From CAMYOC01 sp963704875 (GTDB lineage Bacteria > Pseudomonadota > Gammaproteobacteria > Steroidobacterales > XN24): DNA of 64,000 nucleotides. Below the pieces are notes generated by a model. It worked only from the letters and a program-made list of their open reading frames with translations. It searched no databases and had not been told where the DNA came from. Below, piece by piece: positions 46,185 to 59,844 of the stretch. A program made the position numbers and the translations under genes. How positions within the stretch are numbered: the first letter of the stretch is position 1; every line of letters starts with the position of its first letter. The DNA is taken from positions 620,001 through 684,000 of the forward strand of contig CAVPIA010000008.1 of assembly GCA_963704875.1 (NCBI GenBank), written 5' to 3'.

Positions 46185-46396
46185 TTCGCATCACCCGTGA
46201 GGCTGGCGGCCTCCATCTGCTTGAGCACGGTCTTGACCCGTGCAATATCCTTGCGGACCTTGCTGAACTGGTCCGGCCGCGCCATCTGACCCGAAGCGCG
46301 CTGCATACGCAGGTTGAACTGCTCACGGCGCAGGTTGAGGATCTCTTCCTGCAACTCGGCGGCGGTCTTGTTACGCAATTCGCTGGCCTTCATCAC
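46181..46396 (-). CDS. rpmC: 50S ribosomal protein L29
   Basis: 71 residues, MMKASELRNKTAAELQEEIL then NLRREQFNLRMQRASGQMAR, the two-helix coiled-coil L29. It lies at the tunnel exit near L23. Overlaps rplP and rpsQ by 4 bp each, implying translational coupling. Confidence 0.97.
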   Translation of the reverse strand: MMKASELRNKTAAELQEEILNLRREQFNLRMQRASGQMARPDQFSKVRKDIARVKTVLKQMEAASLTGDAK

Positions 46397-46806
46397 ATCA
46401 CCTGCCTGGTCACGACGGTGGTCTCGATCGGGAGCTTGGCGGCGGCCAGGCGAAACGCCTCGCGCGCGATCTCCTCAGTCACACCTTCCATCTCATACAG
46501 GACCCGCCCAGGCTGAATCTGACAGACCCAGTACTCGACGTTGCCCTTACCCTTACCCTGACGCACTTCCAGCGGCTTCTGGGTGATCGGCTTGTCCGGG
46601 AACACCCGGATCCAGATCTTGCCGCCACGTTTCACATGACGAGTCATGGCGCGTCGGGCTGCCTCGATCTGGCGTGCCGTCAGGCGTCCGCGTCCCACAG
46701 CCTTCAGGGCGTATTCCCCAAACGACACGGAGCTACCGCGCAGCGCAAGACCGCGGTTCTTGCCCTTTTGCTGCTTTCTGTATTTGGTTCTCTTCGGCTG
46801 CAACAT
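46393..46806 (-). CDS. rplP: 50S ribosomal protein L16
   Basis: 137 residues, MLQPKRTKYRKQQKGKNRGL with the GGKIWIRVFPDKPITQKPLE and GKGKGNVEYWV signatures. It helps position the A-site tRNA acceptor end. Two Arg residues in the RxxMTRHVKRGGK segment match the family. 11 bp after rpsC. Confidence 0.98.
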   Translation of the reverse strand: MLQPKRTKYRKQQKGKNRGLALRGSSVSFGEYALKAVGRGRLTARQIEAARRAMTRHVKRGGKIWIRVFPDKPITQKPLEVRQGKGKGNVEYWVCQIQPGRVLYEMEGVTEEIAREAFRLAAAKLPIETTVVTRQVM

Positions 46807-46817
46807 CTCGCTGACTC

Positions 46818-47501
46818 CTACTTCGCCGCTGCCGCTTCGGTCGCCGCCGACACCGGCTCAGGCGTGTCGAAGACTTCACCCTTGAAGATCCACACCTTGA
46901 CGCCAATGACGCCATACGTGGTGCGGGCCTCAGCCAGGGCGTAATCAATTTCTGCGCGGAACGTGTGCAGCGGCACCCGACCCTCGCGATACCATTCCGA
47001 ACGCGCAATCTCGGCGCCATTCAGCCGGCCGCCGACCTTGACCTTGACGCCCTGGGCACCCAGACGCATCGTGTTGGTGACCGCCCGCTTCATCGCCCGG
47101 CGGAACATCACCCGGCGCTCCAGCTGCTGTGCAATGCCTTCTGCGACCAGCTGAGCATCCAGCTCCGGCTTGCGGATTTCGGCGATGTTGATGCGCACAT
47201 CCCCGGCCGGCATCTTCATCATCTGCGCAACTTCATTGCGCAGGCGCTCGATGTCCTCGCCTTTCTTACCGATCACGATGCCCGGCCGCGCCGTATGCAC
47301 CGTGATGTGGATCTTGCGCGCGGGCCGCTCGATATGGATCTTGCTCACCGAGGCCTGGGCCAGCTTCTTCTTCAGGAACTCCCTGATCTGGTAGTCCGAG
47401 TTAACGAACTCCGCGAAGGTGCCGGTATCGGCGTACCAGCGTGAGGTCCAGTCTCTGGTGATCCCAAGACGAATCCCGATCGGATTTACTTTCTGACCCA
47501 T
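46818..47501 (-). CDS. rpsC: 30S ribosomal protein S3
   Basis: 227 residues, MGQKVNPIGIRLGITRDWTS at the start. The KH domain has the motif GIVIGKKGEDIERLR, and the C-terminal domain ends with an Ala-rich tail. It forms part of the mRNA entry channel with S4 and S5. 17 bp after rplV. Confidence 0.98.
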   Translation of the reverse strand: MGQKVNPIGIRLGITRDWTSRWYADTGTFAEFVNSDYQIREFLKKKLAQASVSKIHIERPARKIHITVHTARPGIVIGKKGEDIERLRNEVAQMMKMPAGDVRINIAEIRKPELDAQLVAEGIAQQLERRVMFRRAMKRAVTNTMRLGAQGVKVKVGGRLNGAEIARSEWYREGRVPLHTFRAEIDYALAEARTTYGVIGVKVWIFKGEVFDTPEPVSAATEAAAAK

Positions 47502-47518
47502 TACGGCTTCCCTAGTCC

Positions 47519-47851
47519 TTACTCGTCCGCCACTTTCACAGTGATATGGCTGTTACGCTTGATGATCCGGGCTCCACGACCGCGGGCACGTGCCCGATGA
47601 CGCTTGAATGTCGGCGCTTCATCGACCGCGATGAAGGCGACTTTTAGCTCGTCGATATCCGCGCCATGATTGTGCTCAGCATTCGCGATCGCCGACTCCA
47701 GCAACTTCTTCACAATGCGGGCAGCCTTCTTCGGCGTGAACGTCAGCGTCTGCAAGGCCTCACCCACCGGCTTGCCACGGACCATGTCCGCCACCAGCCG
47801 GCACTTCTGCGGCGAAATCCGCGCATGACTCAGCTTTGCTGCTACGTGCAT
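47519..47851 (-). CDS. rplV: 50S ribosomal protein L22
   Basis: 110 residues from ATG 47851 (MHVAAKLSHARISPQKCRLV). The tunnel-lining beta hairpin is present (APTFKRHRARARGRGARIIK), with no deletion of the macrolide-resistance type. The longer frame upstream lies inside rpsS. Confidence 0.97.
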   Translation of the reverse strand: MHVAAKLSHARISPQKCRLVADMVRGKPVGEALQTLTFTPKKAARIVKKLLESAIANAEHNHGADIDELKVAFIAVDEAPTFKRHRARARGRGARIIKRNSHITVKVADE

Positions 47852-47861
47852 CTCTCTGTCC

Positions 47862-48134
47862 TCACTTGGCCTTGCGATCGCCGGAATGGCCGCGGAATGT
47901 CCGCGTCTGGGCAAACTCGCCAAGCTTGTGGCCGACCATGTTCTCGGAGATCAACACCGGCATGTGCTGGCGACCGTTATGGATCGCGATGGTCAAACCG
48001 ACCATCTCCGGTGAAACCATCGAACGCCGCGACCAGGTTTTGATCGGTCGCCGGTCGTTCCGCTCCTGAGCCGCAGTCACCTTTTTCGCAAGGTGCGCAT
48101 CGATAAAGGGGCCTTTCTTAACCGAACGTGGCAC
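47862..48134 (-). CDS. rpsS: 30S ribosomal protein S19
   Basis: 90 residues, MPRSVKKGPFIDAHLAKKV, with KTWSRRSMVSPEMVGLTIAI and the VGHKLGEFAQTRTF signature. It is located in the head, next to S13. 11 bp after rplB. Confidence 0.98.
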   Translation of the reverse strand: MPRSVKKGPFIDAHLAKKVTAAQERNDRRPIKTWSRRSMVSPEMVGLTIAIHNGRQHMPVLISENMVGHKLGEFAQTRTFRGHSGDRKAK

Positions 48135-48145
48135 GGCTGAATCTC

Positions 48146-48973
48146 CTACTTCTTGTTCCGGCGGCGGACAATCTGATTGTCCGTACGCTTGTTATTCCGG
48201 GTCTTGTAACCCTTGGTCGGTGTCCCCCACGGAGACACCGGATGACGGCCGCCGGAAGTACGACCCTCACCACCGCCATGCGGATGATCCACCGGGTTCA
48301 TCGCCACACCGCGGACGGTCGGGCGAACACCACGCCAGCGCGTCGCGCCAGCCTTGCCGAGCTTGCGCAGGCTGTGCTCACCGTTGCCAACCTCGCCGAT
48401 CGTGGCGCGGCAATCGACGTGCACTTTGCGCATTTCGCCGGAGCGCAGACGCAAGGTGGCATATACACCTTCGCGTGCAGCGATCTGAACCGTCGCGCCC
48501 GCGCTGCGCGCCAACTGCGCGCCTTTGCCAGGCCGCATTTCGATGCAATGCACCTGCGTACCCACCGGGATGTTACGCAATGGCAGACAGCTGCCCGGCT
48601 TGATCGGCGCATCGGCACCGGACATCACCGGATCACCAATCTGCAGACCCTTGGGACGGATGATGTAGCGACGCTCACCATCCGCGTAGAGCACCAATGC
48701 CAGCTGCGCGCTGCGGTTCGGATCGTATTCAAAACGCTCGACACGGCCGGGAACCCCGTCCTTGGTGCGCTTGAAATCGACCAGACGATAACGCTGCTTG
48801 TGACCACCACCGGTATGCCGGGTGGTGATACGACCGGCATTATTGCGGCCGCCGGTCTTGCTCTTCTTCGCAAGCAGCGGGCCGAAGGGCTTGCCCTTGT
48901 GCAAGTCCGCGGTTTTGACGCGGACCACAAAACGGCGGCCGGCCGATGTCGGTTTTGTCTTCTGCAGTGCCAT
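48146..48973 (-). CDS. rplB: 50S ribosomal protein L2
   Basis: 275 residues with the invariant VRGVAMNPVDHPHGGGEGR segment, whose His lies near the peptidyl transferase centre. The N-terminus is MALQKTKPTSAGRRFVVRV. It is required for subunit joining. 38 bp after rplW. Confidence 0.98.
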   Translation of the reverse strand: MALQKTKPTSAGRRFVVRVKTADLHKGKPFGPLLAKKSKTGGRNNAGRITTRHTGGGHKQRYRLVDFKRTKDGVPGRVERFEYDPNRSAQLALVLYADGERRYIIRPKGLQIGDPVMSGADAPIKPGSCLPLRNIPVGTQVHCIEMRPGKGAQLARSAGATVQIAAREGVYATLRLRSGEMRKVHVDCRATIGEVGNGEHSLRKLGKAGATRWRGVRPTVRGVAMNPVDHPHGGGEGRTSGGRHPVSPWGTPTKGYKTRNNKRTDNQIVRRRNKK

Positions 48974-49011
48974 GGCTGCTACCCTGCTTCCTTAAATCTG
49001 ATCCTGGCCGC

Positions 49012-49308
49012 TTACTCAGCGCCCAGGAAATCGATGCTCTGGCCCTCGGCCAGCCGCACATATGCTTTCTTCCAATCCGAACGTTTGCCGTTGAGCCGCC
49101 CGAAGCGCTTGGCCTTGCCGTACTGGTTAAGCACCTGTACGCCTTCGACCTTGACCTCGAACATCAGCTCGACTGCCTTGCGGATTTCTGCCTTGTTCGC
49201 GTCACGGCGGACCCGGAAGATCACCTGGTTGTGCTTCTCGGCCAGGATCGTGCCCTTTTCTGACACATGCGGGCCAAGCAGCACCGTCATCAGTCTTTCC
49301 TGGCTCAT
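49012..49308 (-). CDS. rplW: 50S ribosomal protein L23
   Basis: 98 residues, MSQERLMTVLLGPHVSEKGT, with the core NKAEIRKAVELMFEVKVEGV. It forms the docking site for SRP and trigger factor at the tunnel exit; the acidic residue in the FEVKVE segment is in place. Overlaps rplD by 4 bp. Confidence 0.97.
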   Translation of the reverse strand: MSQERLMTVLLGPHVSEKGTILAEKHNQVIFRVRRDANKAEIRKAVELMFEVKVEGVQVLNQYGKAKRFGRLNGKRSDWKKAYVRLAEGQSIDFLGAE

Positions 49309-49919
49309 ACCAGCTTCTCCTCAATCCGGCGCAGCGCAGCGACCGACATCACCACATGCTCATAGCGGAGCAGGCTGACGGGATCGACCGCAGTGGCTTC
49401 CAGAACCTCCACATGCGGCAGATTACGGGCGGCCAGAAAAATCTTTTCGTCATAAGCCTCGGTCACGATCAACCCGCTGCTTACACCCAGCTCTTTCAGC
49501 TTGGCGACCATCAGGCGGGTCTTCGGCTCGGCCAGCTCCAGCGTTTCGACGATCAGCAGGCGCTCCCGGCGAATCAGCTCCGACAGCAGCGAACGCATCG
49601 CCGCCCGGTACATCTTCCGGTTGACCTTCTGCTCGAAATTCCGCGGACGGGCTGCGAACGTGCGGCCACCGCCAACCCAGATCGGGCTGCGGATGGTGCC
49701 GGCGCGAGCGCGGCCGGTGCCTTTCTGGCGCCAGGGCTTGATACCGCCGCCACGCACGTCCGAACGGGTCTTCTGCGCCTTGGTGCCTGAGCGTCCTGCC
49801 GCCATATAGGCGTTGACTACCTGGTGCACCAGGCCTTCGTTGAATTCACGGCCGAAAGCAAGCTCGGAAACCTGCAGGTCCTTGCCCGATGCGCCGTGGA
49901 GTTGAATCTTCATCGACAT
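49305..49919 (-). CDS. rplD: 50S ribosomal protein L4
   Basis: 204 residues; the start is either 49919 (MSMKIQL) or the second ATG at 49913. Typical segments are HQVVNAYMAAGRSGTKAQKT and the tunnel loop WRQKGTGRARAGTIRSPIW. In E. coli L4 represses its own S10 operon through the leader RNA; possible leader hairpins are listed separately. Confidence 0.97.
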   Translation of the reverse strand: MSMKIQLHGASGKDLQVSELAFGREFNEGLVHQVVNAYMAAGRSGTKAQKTRSDVRGGGIKPWRQKGTGRARAGTIRSPIWVGGGRTFAARPRNFEQKVNRKMYRAAMRSLLSELIRRERLLIVETLELAEPKTRLMVAKLKELGVSSGLIVTEAYDEKIFLAARNLPHVEVLEATAVDPVSLLRYEHVVMSVAALRRIEEKLV

Positions 49920-49921
49920 TC

Positions 49922-50566
49922 TTACCCCCGGGCCTTGATAGCAGGCTGCACAATGACGTCGCCGCCTTTGGAACCGGGGACCGCGCCACGCACCAGCAGC
50001 AGATTGCGTTCCACATCGACACGCACCACGGTCAGATTCTGTGCAGTAGTACGAGCATTACCCATATGGCCGGCCATCCGCTTGCCCTTGAACACGCGAC
50101 CGGGGGTCTGGTTCTGACCAATAGAACCAGGCGCGCGATGGGACAGGGAGTTGCCGTGAGTGGCGTCCTGAGTACGGAAGTTATGACGCTTGACGGCGCC
50201 GGCAAAGCCCTTGCCGATGCTGGTGCCAATCACGTCAACGGTCTGACCATCGGTGAATGACTCGACGGTGATGTCGCCACCTGGAGCGAAGTCGGCACCC
50301 TCTTCGCCTTCGAGGCGGAATTCCCACAAACCACGACCAGCCTCTACCCCTGCCTTGGCGTAGTGCCCCTGCTGAGGCTTGGTTACGCGGGAGGCCCGGC
50401 GGGTGCCGGTGGTGACCTGCACCGCGCGGTAGCCGTCAGACTCCGCGGTCTTCACCTGGGTGATCCGGTTCGGTAACGCCTCGATCACGGTAACCGGGAT
50501 AGATTCCCCGTCTTCCGTAAACACACGCGTCATGCCGCACTTGCGGCCAACTAGACCGATAGCCAT
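49922..50566 (-). CDS. rplC: 50S ribosomal protein L3
   Basis: 214 residues from ATG 50566 (MAIGLVGRKCGMTRVF), which has GAGGAATAGACAAG before it; the longer frame has no family match. The conserved HGNSLSHRAPGSIGQNQTPG loop contains the Gln that is methylated by PrmB in Enterobacteria. 173 bp from rpsJ, an unusually long gap that contains hairpins. Confidence 0.97.
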   Translation of the reverse strand: MAIGLVGRKCGMTRVFTEDGESIPVTVIEALPNRITQVKTAESDGYRAVQVTTGTRRASRVTKPQQGHYAKAGVEAGRGLWEFRLEGEEGADFAPGGDITVESFTDGQTVDVIGTSIGKGFAGAVKRHNFRTQDATHGNSLSHRAPGSIGQNQTPGRVFKGKRMAGHMGNARTTAQNLTVVRVDVERNLLLVRGAVPGSKGGDVIVQPAIKARG

Positions 50567-50673
50567 CTTGTCTATTCCTCTGTCACCGCGCCGGCTTCGA
50601 TTGGTCAGCGCTGTATCTCGAAACTTGACCACCCGTGCCGGAGTCCGGCCGCGTGGCTGTCCCTTTCAAATCA

Positions 50674-50706
50674 GCGGCCCGGCGCGGGAAATCCGCACCG
50701 GGCCGC
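50674..50706 (-). promoter_or_regulatory. Strong hairpin between rpsJ and rplC
   Basis: Perfect 9-bp arms GCGGCCCGG and CCGGGCCGC (50674-50682 and 50698-50706), with additional inner pairing. On the minus strand it lies between the rpsJ stop and the rplC start and has no U-tract, so it is more likely an attenuation, processing or mRNA-protection structure than a terminator. A second small hairpin (AGAG/CTCT, 50724-50739) overlaps the rpsJ stop codon. Confidence 0.55.
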
Positions 50707-50738
50707 AGGGAGCAGACCATTATAAGAGAACGAATCTC

Positions 50739-51050
50739 TTAATTCAATTTAATCTGCACGTCCACGCCAGCCGGGAGTTCCAGCTTCATCAGGGCGTCGA
50801 CGGTCTTGTCCGTCGGGTCCATGATCTCCATCAGCCGCTTGTGCGTCCGGATCTCATACTGGTCGCGGGCATCCTTGTTGACATGCGGCGACACCAGCAC
50901 GGTCCAGCGCTCTTTCTTGGTCGGCAGCGGCACGGGTCCGCGCACCTGGGCGCCGGTCCGTTTCGCAGTCTCGACAATCTCCCGCGCCGAGGTATCGATC
51001 AATCGGTGATCGAAAGACTTCAGCCGGATTCGGATGTTCTGGTTAGCCAT
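50739..51050 (-). CDS. rpsJ: 30S ribosomal protein S10
   Basis: 103 residues from ATG 51050 (MANQNIRIRLKSFDHRLIDT); a TTG one codon earlier is ignored. GGAG lies upstream. S10 also acts as NusE in transcription antitermination. The GPVPLPTKKERWTVLVSPHV segment is conserved. First gene of the S10 operon, 66 bp after tuf. Confidence 0.97.
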   Translation of the reverse strand: MANQNIRIRLKSFDHRLIDTSAREIVETAKRTGAQVRGPVPLPTKKERWTVLVSPHVNKDARDQYEIRTHKRLMEIMDPTDKTVDALMKLELPAGVDVQIKLN

Positions 51051-51073
51051 CAAATGCTCCGCAATTCGATCTC

Positions 51074-51109
51074 GCCAGCCCCGAGCGGAGTATTCCGCCC
51101 GGGGTTGGC
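51074..51109 (-). promoter_or_regulatory. Hairpin between tuf and rpsJ (terminator or S10 leader)
   Basis: Arms GCCAGCCCCG and CGGGGTTGGC (51074-51083 and 51100-51109) pair over 9 of 10 positions, with a further GCGGA/TCCGC inner stem. On the minus strand it follows tuf and ends about 24 bp before the rpsJ start. There is no U-tract, so partial termination or an S10-type leader are both possible. Confidence 0.5.
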
Positions 51110-51116
51110 GCTGACA

Positions 51117-52307
<1,191 letters not shown>

Positions 52308-52353
52308 GGCTGCCTACCTCTAATACAAATCGCTACAGGGAATCTTCAAACTG

Positions 52354-54447
52354 TCAGGAAGCTTTCTTCATGACAGCTTCGGCCACGCTGTTCGGGGCCT
52401 CGTTATACTTCTCAAACTCCATCGAGTACGTCGCCCGACCCTGGGTGGCGGATCGCAGGTCGGTCGCATAACCGAACATCTCGGCCAGCGGCACCTCGGC
52501 GCGAACCAGCTTTCCGGCCGGCGAATCTTCCATGCCCTGGACGATGCCGCGACGGCGATTCAGGTCGCCCATCACATCGCCCATGTAATCCTCAGGCGTG
52601 ACCACCTCGACCTTCATGATCGGCTCAAGCAGTACCGGCTTGGCCTTCAACGCGCCTTCCTTTACCGCCATCGAACCAGCGATCTTGAACGCCATTTCGC
52701 TGGAGTCCACGTCGTGATAGGAACCGTCGAACAGCGTGACCTTGACATCGACCACCGGGAAGCCGGCGATCACGCCATTTTCCAGCTGCTCCTGTGCGCC
52801 CTTGTTGACCGCGTTGATATATTCCTTCGGCACAGCACCACCGACAATGGCGTTCTCGAACTCGTAGCCCTTGCCTGGTTCCTGAGGCCCCATCCGCAAC
52901 CACACGTGGCCGTACTGGCCGCGGCCACCGGACTGGCGCACGAACTTGCCTTCCTGCTCGACCTCGGCGCGAATCGTCTCGCGGTAGGCGACCTGGGGCT
53001 TGCCCACGTTGGCCTCGACCTTGAACTCACGGCGCATGCGATCAACGATGATCTCCAGATGCAGTTCGCCCATGCCGGAGATGATGGTCTGGCCGGACTC
53101 CTCGTCGGTGTGCACCCGGAAAGACGGATCTTCCTGGGCCAGCTTGGACAGCGCGATACCCATCTTTTCCTGGTCCGCCTTGGTCTTCGGCTCCACCGCG
53201 ACCGCGATCACAGGCTCGGGGAACTCCATCCGCTCGAGGGTGATCACCTTCTTCATATCGGAAAGCGTGTCACCGGTGGTGACGTCTTTCAGCCCCACCG
53301 CTGCGGCAATGTCGCCGGCTCGCACTTCCTTGATTTCGGCCCGTTCATTGGCGTGCATCTGCAGGATACGGCCGATGCGCTCGCGCTTGCCCTTGACCGG
53401 GTTGTAGACCGTATCGCCGGAATGAATCACGCCGGAATAAACCCGGAAGAACGTCAGGCTGCCGACAAACGGGTCGGTAGCGATCTTGAATGCCAGCGCC
53501 GCGAACGGCTCGTCATCATCGGACTTGCGGACCCCTTCAGACTCATCCTCGAGCACGCCGCGAATCGCGGGTACTTCTGCCGGCGACGGCATGTACTCGA
53601 CCACGCCATCCAGCATGGCCTGCACGCCCTTGTTCTTGAACGCCGAGCCGCACATTACCGGCACGACTTCATTAGCCAGAGTGCGCGCGCGAACGCCGCG
53701 GCGAATCTCCTCCACCGTCAGCGCCTCGCCCTCCAGAAATTTCTCGAGCAACTGCTCGTCGCCCTCGGCTGCGGCTTCGATCAGATGCTCGCGCCATTCC
53801 TGACAGGCAGCGACCATGTCCGCCGGGATGTCCTTCAATTCGTAGCTCATCCCCTGGGTAGCGTCGTCCCAGTAGATGGCTTTCATCTGCAGCAGATCAA
53901 CCACGCCCTGGAAATTTTCTTCAGCGCCGATCGGCAACTGCAGCGGCACCGGGGTCGCACCCAGACGGTCTTTGATCTGCCGGACTACACGCAGAAAGTC
54001 GGCACCGGCGCGATCCATCTTGTTGACGAAGGCCATGCGCGGCACTTTGTACTTGGTCGCCTGACGCCAGACTGTTTCCGACTGTGGCTCGACACCGCCT
54101 ACGGAACAGAAAACCGCAACCGCGCCATCGAGCACGCGCAAGGAACGCTCAACCTCGATCGTGAAATCGACATGTCCCGGGGTATCGATGATATTGATAC
54201 GGTGCTGCGGATACTGGCGGTCCATACCCTCCCAGAAACAGGTGGTCGCCGCAGAAGTGATGGTGATACCACGCTCCTGCTCCTGCTCCATCCAATCCAT
54301 CACGGCCGCGCCGTCATGAACTTCACCGATTTTGTGCGACACGCCGGTGTAGAACAGAACACGCTCTGTCGTCGTCGTTTTACCGGCGTCGATGTGAGCC
54401 ATGATTCCGATGTTCCGATAGCGCTCGATAGGCGTCGTGCGTGCCAC
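52354..54447 (-). CDS. fusA: Elongation factor G
   Basis: 697-residue translocation GTPase. Motifs are AHIDAGKTTTTE, RGITI, DTPGHVDF and NKMD. Domain IV contains the expected GGRGQYGHVWL and the C-terminal domain ends in the YSMEFEKYNEAP segment. 44 bp after rpsG. Confidence 0.99.
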   Translation of the reverse strand: MARTTPIERYRNIGIMAHIDAGKTTTTERVLFYTGVSHKIGEVHDGAAVMDWMEQEQERGITITSAATTCFWEGMDRQYPQHRINIIDTPGHVDFTIEVERSLRVLDGAVAVFCSVGGVEPQSETVWRQATKYKVPRMAFVNKMDRAGADFLRVVRQIKDRLGATPVPLQLPIGAEENFQGVVDLLQMKAIYWDDATQGMSYELKDIPADMVAACQEWREHLIEAAAEGDEQLLEKFLEGEALTVEEIRRGVRARTLANEVVPVMCGSAFKNKGVQAMLDGVVEYMPSPAEVPAIRGVLEDESEGVRKSDDDEPFAALAFKIATDPFVGSLTFFRVYSGVIHSGDTVYNPVKGKRERIGRILQMHANERAEIKEVRAGDIAAAVGLKDVTTGDTLSDMKKVITLERMEFPEPVIAVAVEPKTKADQEKMGIALSKLAQEDPSFRVHTDEESGQTIISGMGELHLEIIVDRMRREFKVEANVGKPQVAYRETIRAEVEQEGKFVRQSGGRGQYGHVWLRMGPQEPGKGYEFENAIVGGAVPKEYINAVNKGAQEQLENGVIAGFPVVDVKVTLFDGSYHDVDSSEMAFKIAGSMAVKEGALKAKPVLLEPIMKVEVVTPEDYMGDVMGDLNRRRGIVQGMEDSPAGKLVRAEVPLAEMFGYATDLRSATQGRATYSMEFEKYNEAPNSVAEAVMKKAS

Positions 54448-54491
54448 GATCAGTACCTCAAAAAATCAAAAAAGAAGGGGTAGGGCTAGCG

Positions 54492-54971
54492 TTACCAGCG
54501 GTAATGCGAGAACGCCTTGTTGGCCTCGGCCATGCGATGCGTGTCTTCACGCTTTTTCACAGCGCTGCCACGATTCTCGGACGCTTCCATCAGCTCGTTG
54601 GCGAGCCGCTGGGCCATGGATTTCTCGCTGCGCTTGCGAGCCGCATCGATAACCCAACGCATGGCGAGCGTCTGACGACGTACCTGGCGCACTTCGACCG
54701 GCACCTGATAGGTGGCGCCGCCGACCCGACGGGATTTCACCTCGACCGCCGGTTTGACGTTCTCCAGCGCCTGCTCGAGCACATCCACCGCCTGCTCGGA
54801 CGCAATCTTGCGCCGCTCGGCGATGCTGTCGATCGCGCCGTAAATAATGCGCTCGGCGACCGATTTCTTGCCGCTCTCCATGATCATGTTCATGAATTTG
54901 GCAAGCATCTGGCTGCCAAATCGGGGATCGGGAAGGGTCGCGCGTTTCGGCGCTTGTGCTCGTCTGGACAT
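54492..54971 (-). CDS. rpsG: 30S ribosomal protein S7
   Basis: 159 residues, a little longer than usual (156), starting MSRRAQAPKRATLPDPRFGS and containing the KSVAERIIYGAIDSIAER and VGGATYQVPVEVR signatures. It organises the 3' domain of 16S rRNA. 37 bp after rpsL. Confidence 0.98.
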   Translation of the reverse strand: MSRRAQAPKRATLPDPRFGSQMLAKFMNMIMESGKKSVAERIIYGAIDSIAERRKIASEQAVDVLEQALENVKPAVEVKSRRVGGATYQVPVEVRQVRRQTLAMRWVIDAARKRSEKSMAQRLANELMEASENRGSAVKKREDTHRMAEANKAFSHYRW

Positions 54972-55008
54972 GGGACCGCCTACATCAAATTATAAAAACA
55001 GCGTCGGA

Positions 55009-55383
55009 TCAGGACTTGGGCCGCTTGGCGCCGTATTTGGAACGGCCCTGGCGGCGGTCCGAAACACCGGCACAATCAAGCGTGCCGCGGACCGTGTGAT
55101 AGCGAACACCGGGCAGGTCCTTGACGCGACCGCCGCGGATCATGACCACCGAGTGCTCCTGCAGGTTGTGTCCTTCGCCACCGATGTAGCTGGACACCTC
55201 AAAACCATTGGTCAAACGCACGCGGGCGACTTTGCGCAGAGCCGAGTTCGGCTTCTTGGGCGTCGTCGTGTAGACCCGGGTACAGACGCCACGGCGCTGC
55301 GGGCTGGCCTGGAGTGCAGGCACATTGGTCTTGTCCCGCTTTACGCGGCGGGGTTTACGTACCAGTTGATTAATCGTCGCCAT
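55009..55383 (-). CDS. rpsL: 30S ribosomal protein S12
   Basis: 124 residues, MATINQLVRKPRRVKRDKTN. The decoding-centre lysines K43 (TPKKPNS) and K88 (RVKDLPGV) are both wild type, so no streptomycin-resistance substitution is seen. First gene of the str operon; its leader carries short tandem repeats. Confidence 0.99.
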   Translation of the reverse strand: MATINQLVRKPRRVKRDKTNVPALQASPQRRGVCTRVYTTTPKKPNSALRKVARVRLTNGFEVSSYIGGEGHNLQEHSVVMIRGGRVKDLPGVRYHTVRGTLDCAGVSDRRQGRSKYGAKRPKS

Positions 55384-55409
55384 CTATATTTCTCTGTCCC
55401 AGTTCTCTG

Positions 55410-55435
55410 CGATATCTCTGTTCGATATCTCTGTT
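55410..55435. repeat. Perfect 13-bp tandem repeat in the rpsL leader
   Basis: CGATATCTCTGTT occurs twice in direct succession (55410-55422 and 55423-55435) followed by a partial third copy (TGATAT). On the mRNA strand this reads AACAGAGATATCG, repeated some 27-52 nt before the rpsL start codon. Confidence 0.8.
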
Positions 55436-55578
55436 TGATATTCCAGAGAAGAACCGGGCCGCCCTGGGGCGACCCGACTCTTGGATAAGGTTTTACAGAC
55501 CGACAAATTGCGGGCGGCCTGAGCGTAGCCTCGGAATTCTAGAAAGGGGCGGCCGGTCTGTCAACCAGCCGCCGCTTT
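55436..55578 (-). promoter_or_regulatory. rpoC to rpsL intergenic region with two hairpins
   Basis: Directly after rpoC an imperfect GGCGGC/GCCGCC hairpin (55548-55573) followed by CCCTTTC on the minus strand may act as a weak terminator. A second hairpin, GGGCCGCCC/GGGCGACCC (55456-55475), lies nearer rpsL. A str promoter should lie between them; TTGTCG and downstream A/T-rich sequence are present, but the spacing is not convincing. Confidence 0.5.
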
Positions 55579-59787
<4,209 letters not shown>

Positions 59788-59844
59788 GGTGTCACCTGCC
59801 CCGGGGGCTAAATTCTGTCAGTCCGATCAATCCGCGCGTGCGCC

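Noticed and set aside
52714..54483. 589-residue open frame opposite fusA, and the similar 520-residue frame opposite secY (40279-41841)
   Set aside because: These are antisense shadows of strongly conserved genes in GC-rich DNA; no family resemblance and implausible composition (His, Arg and Leu rich).
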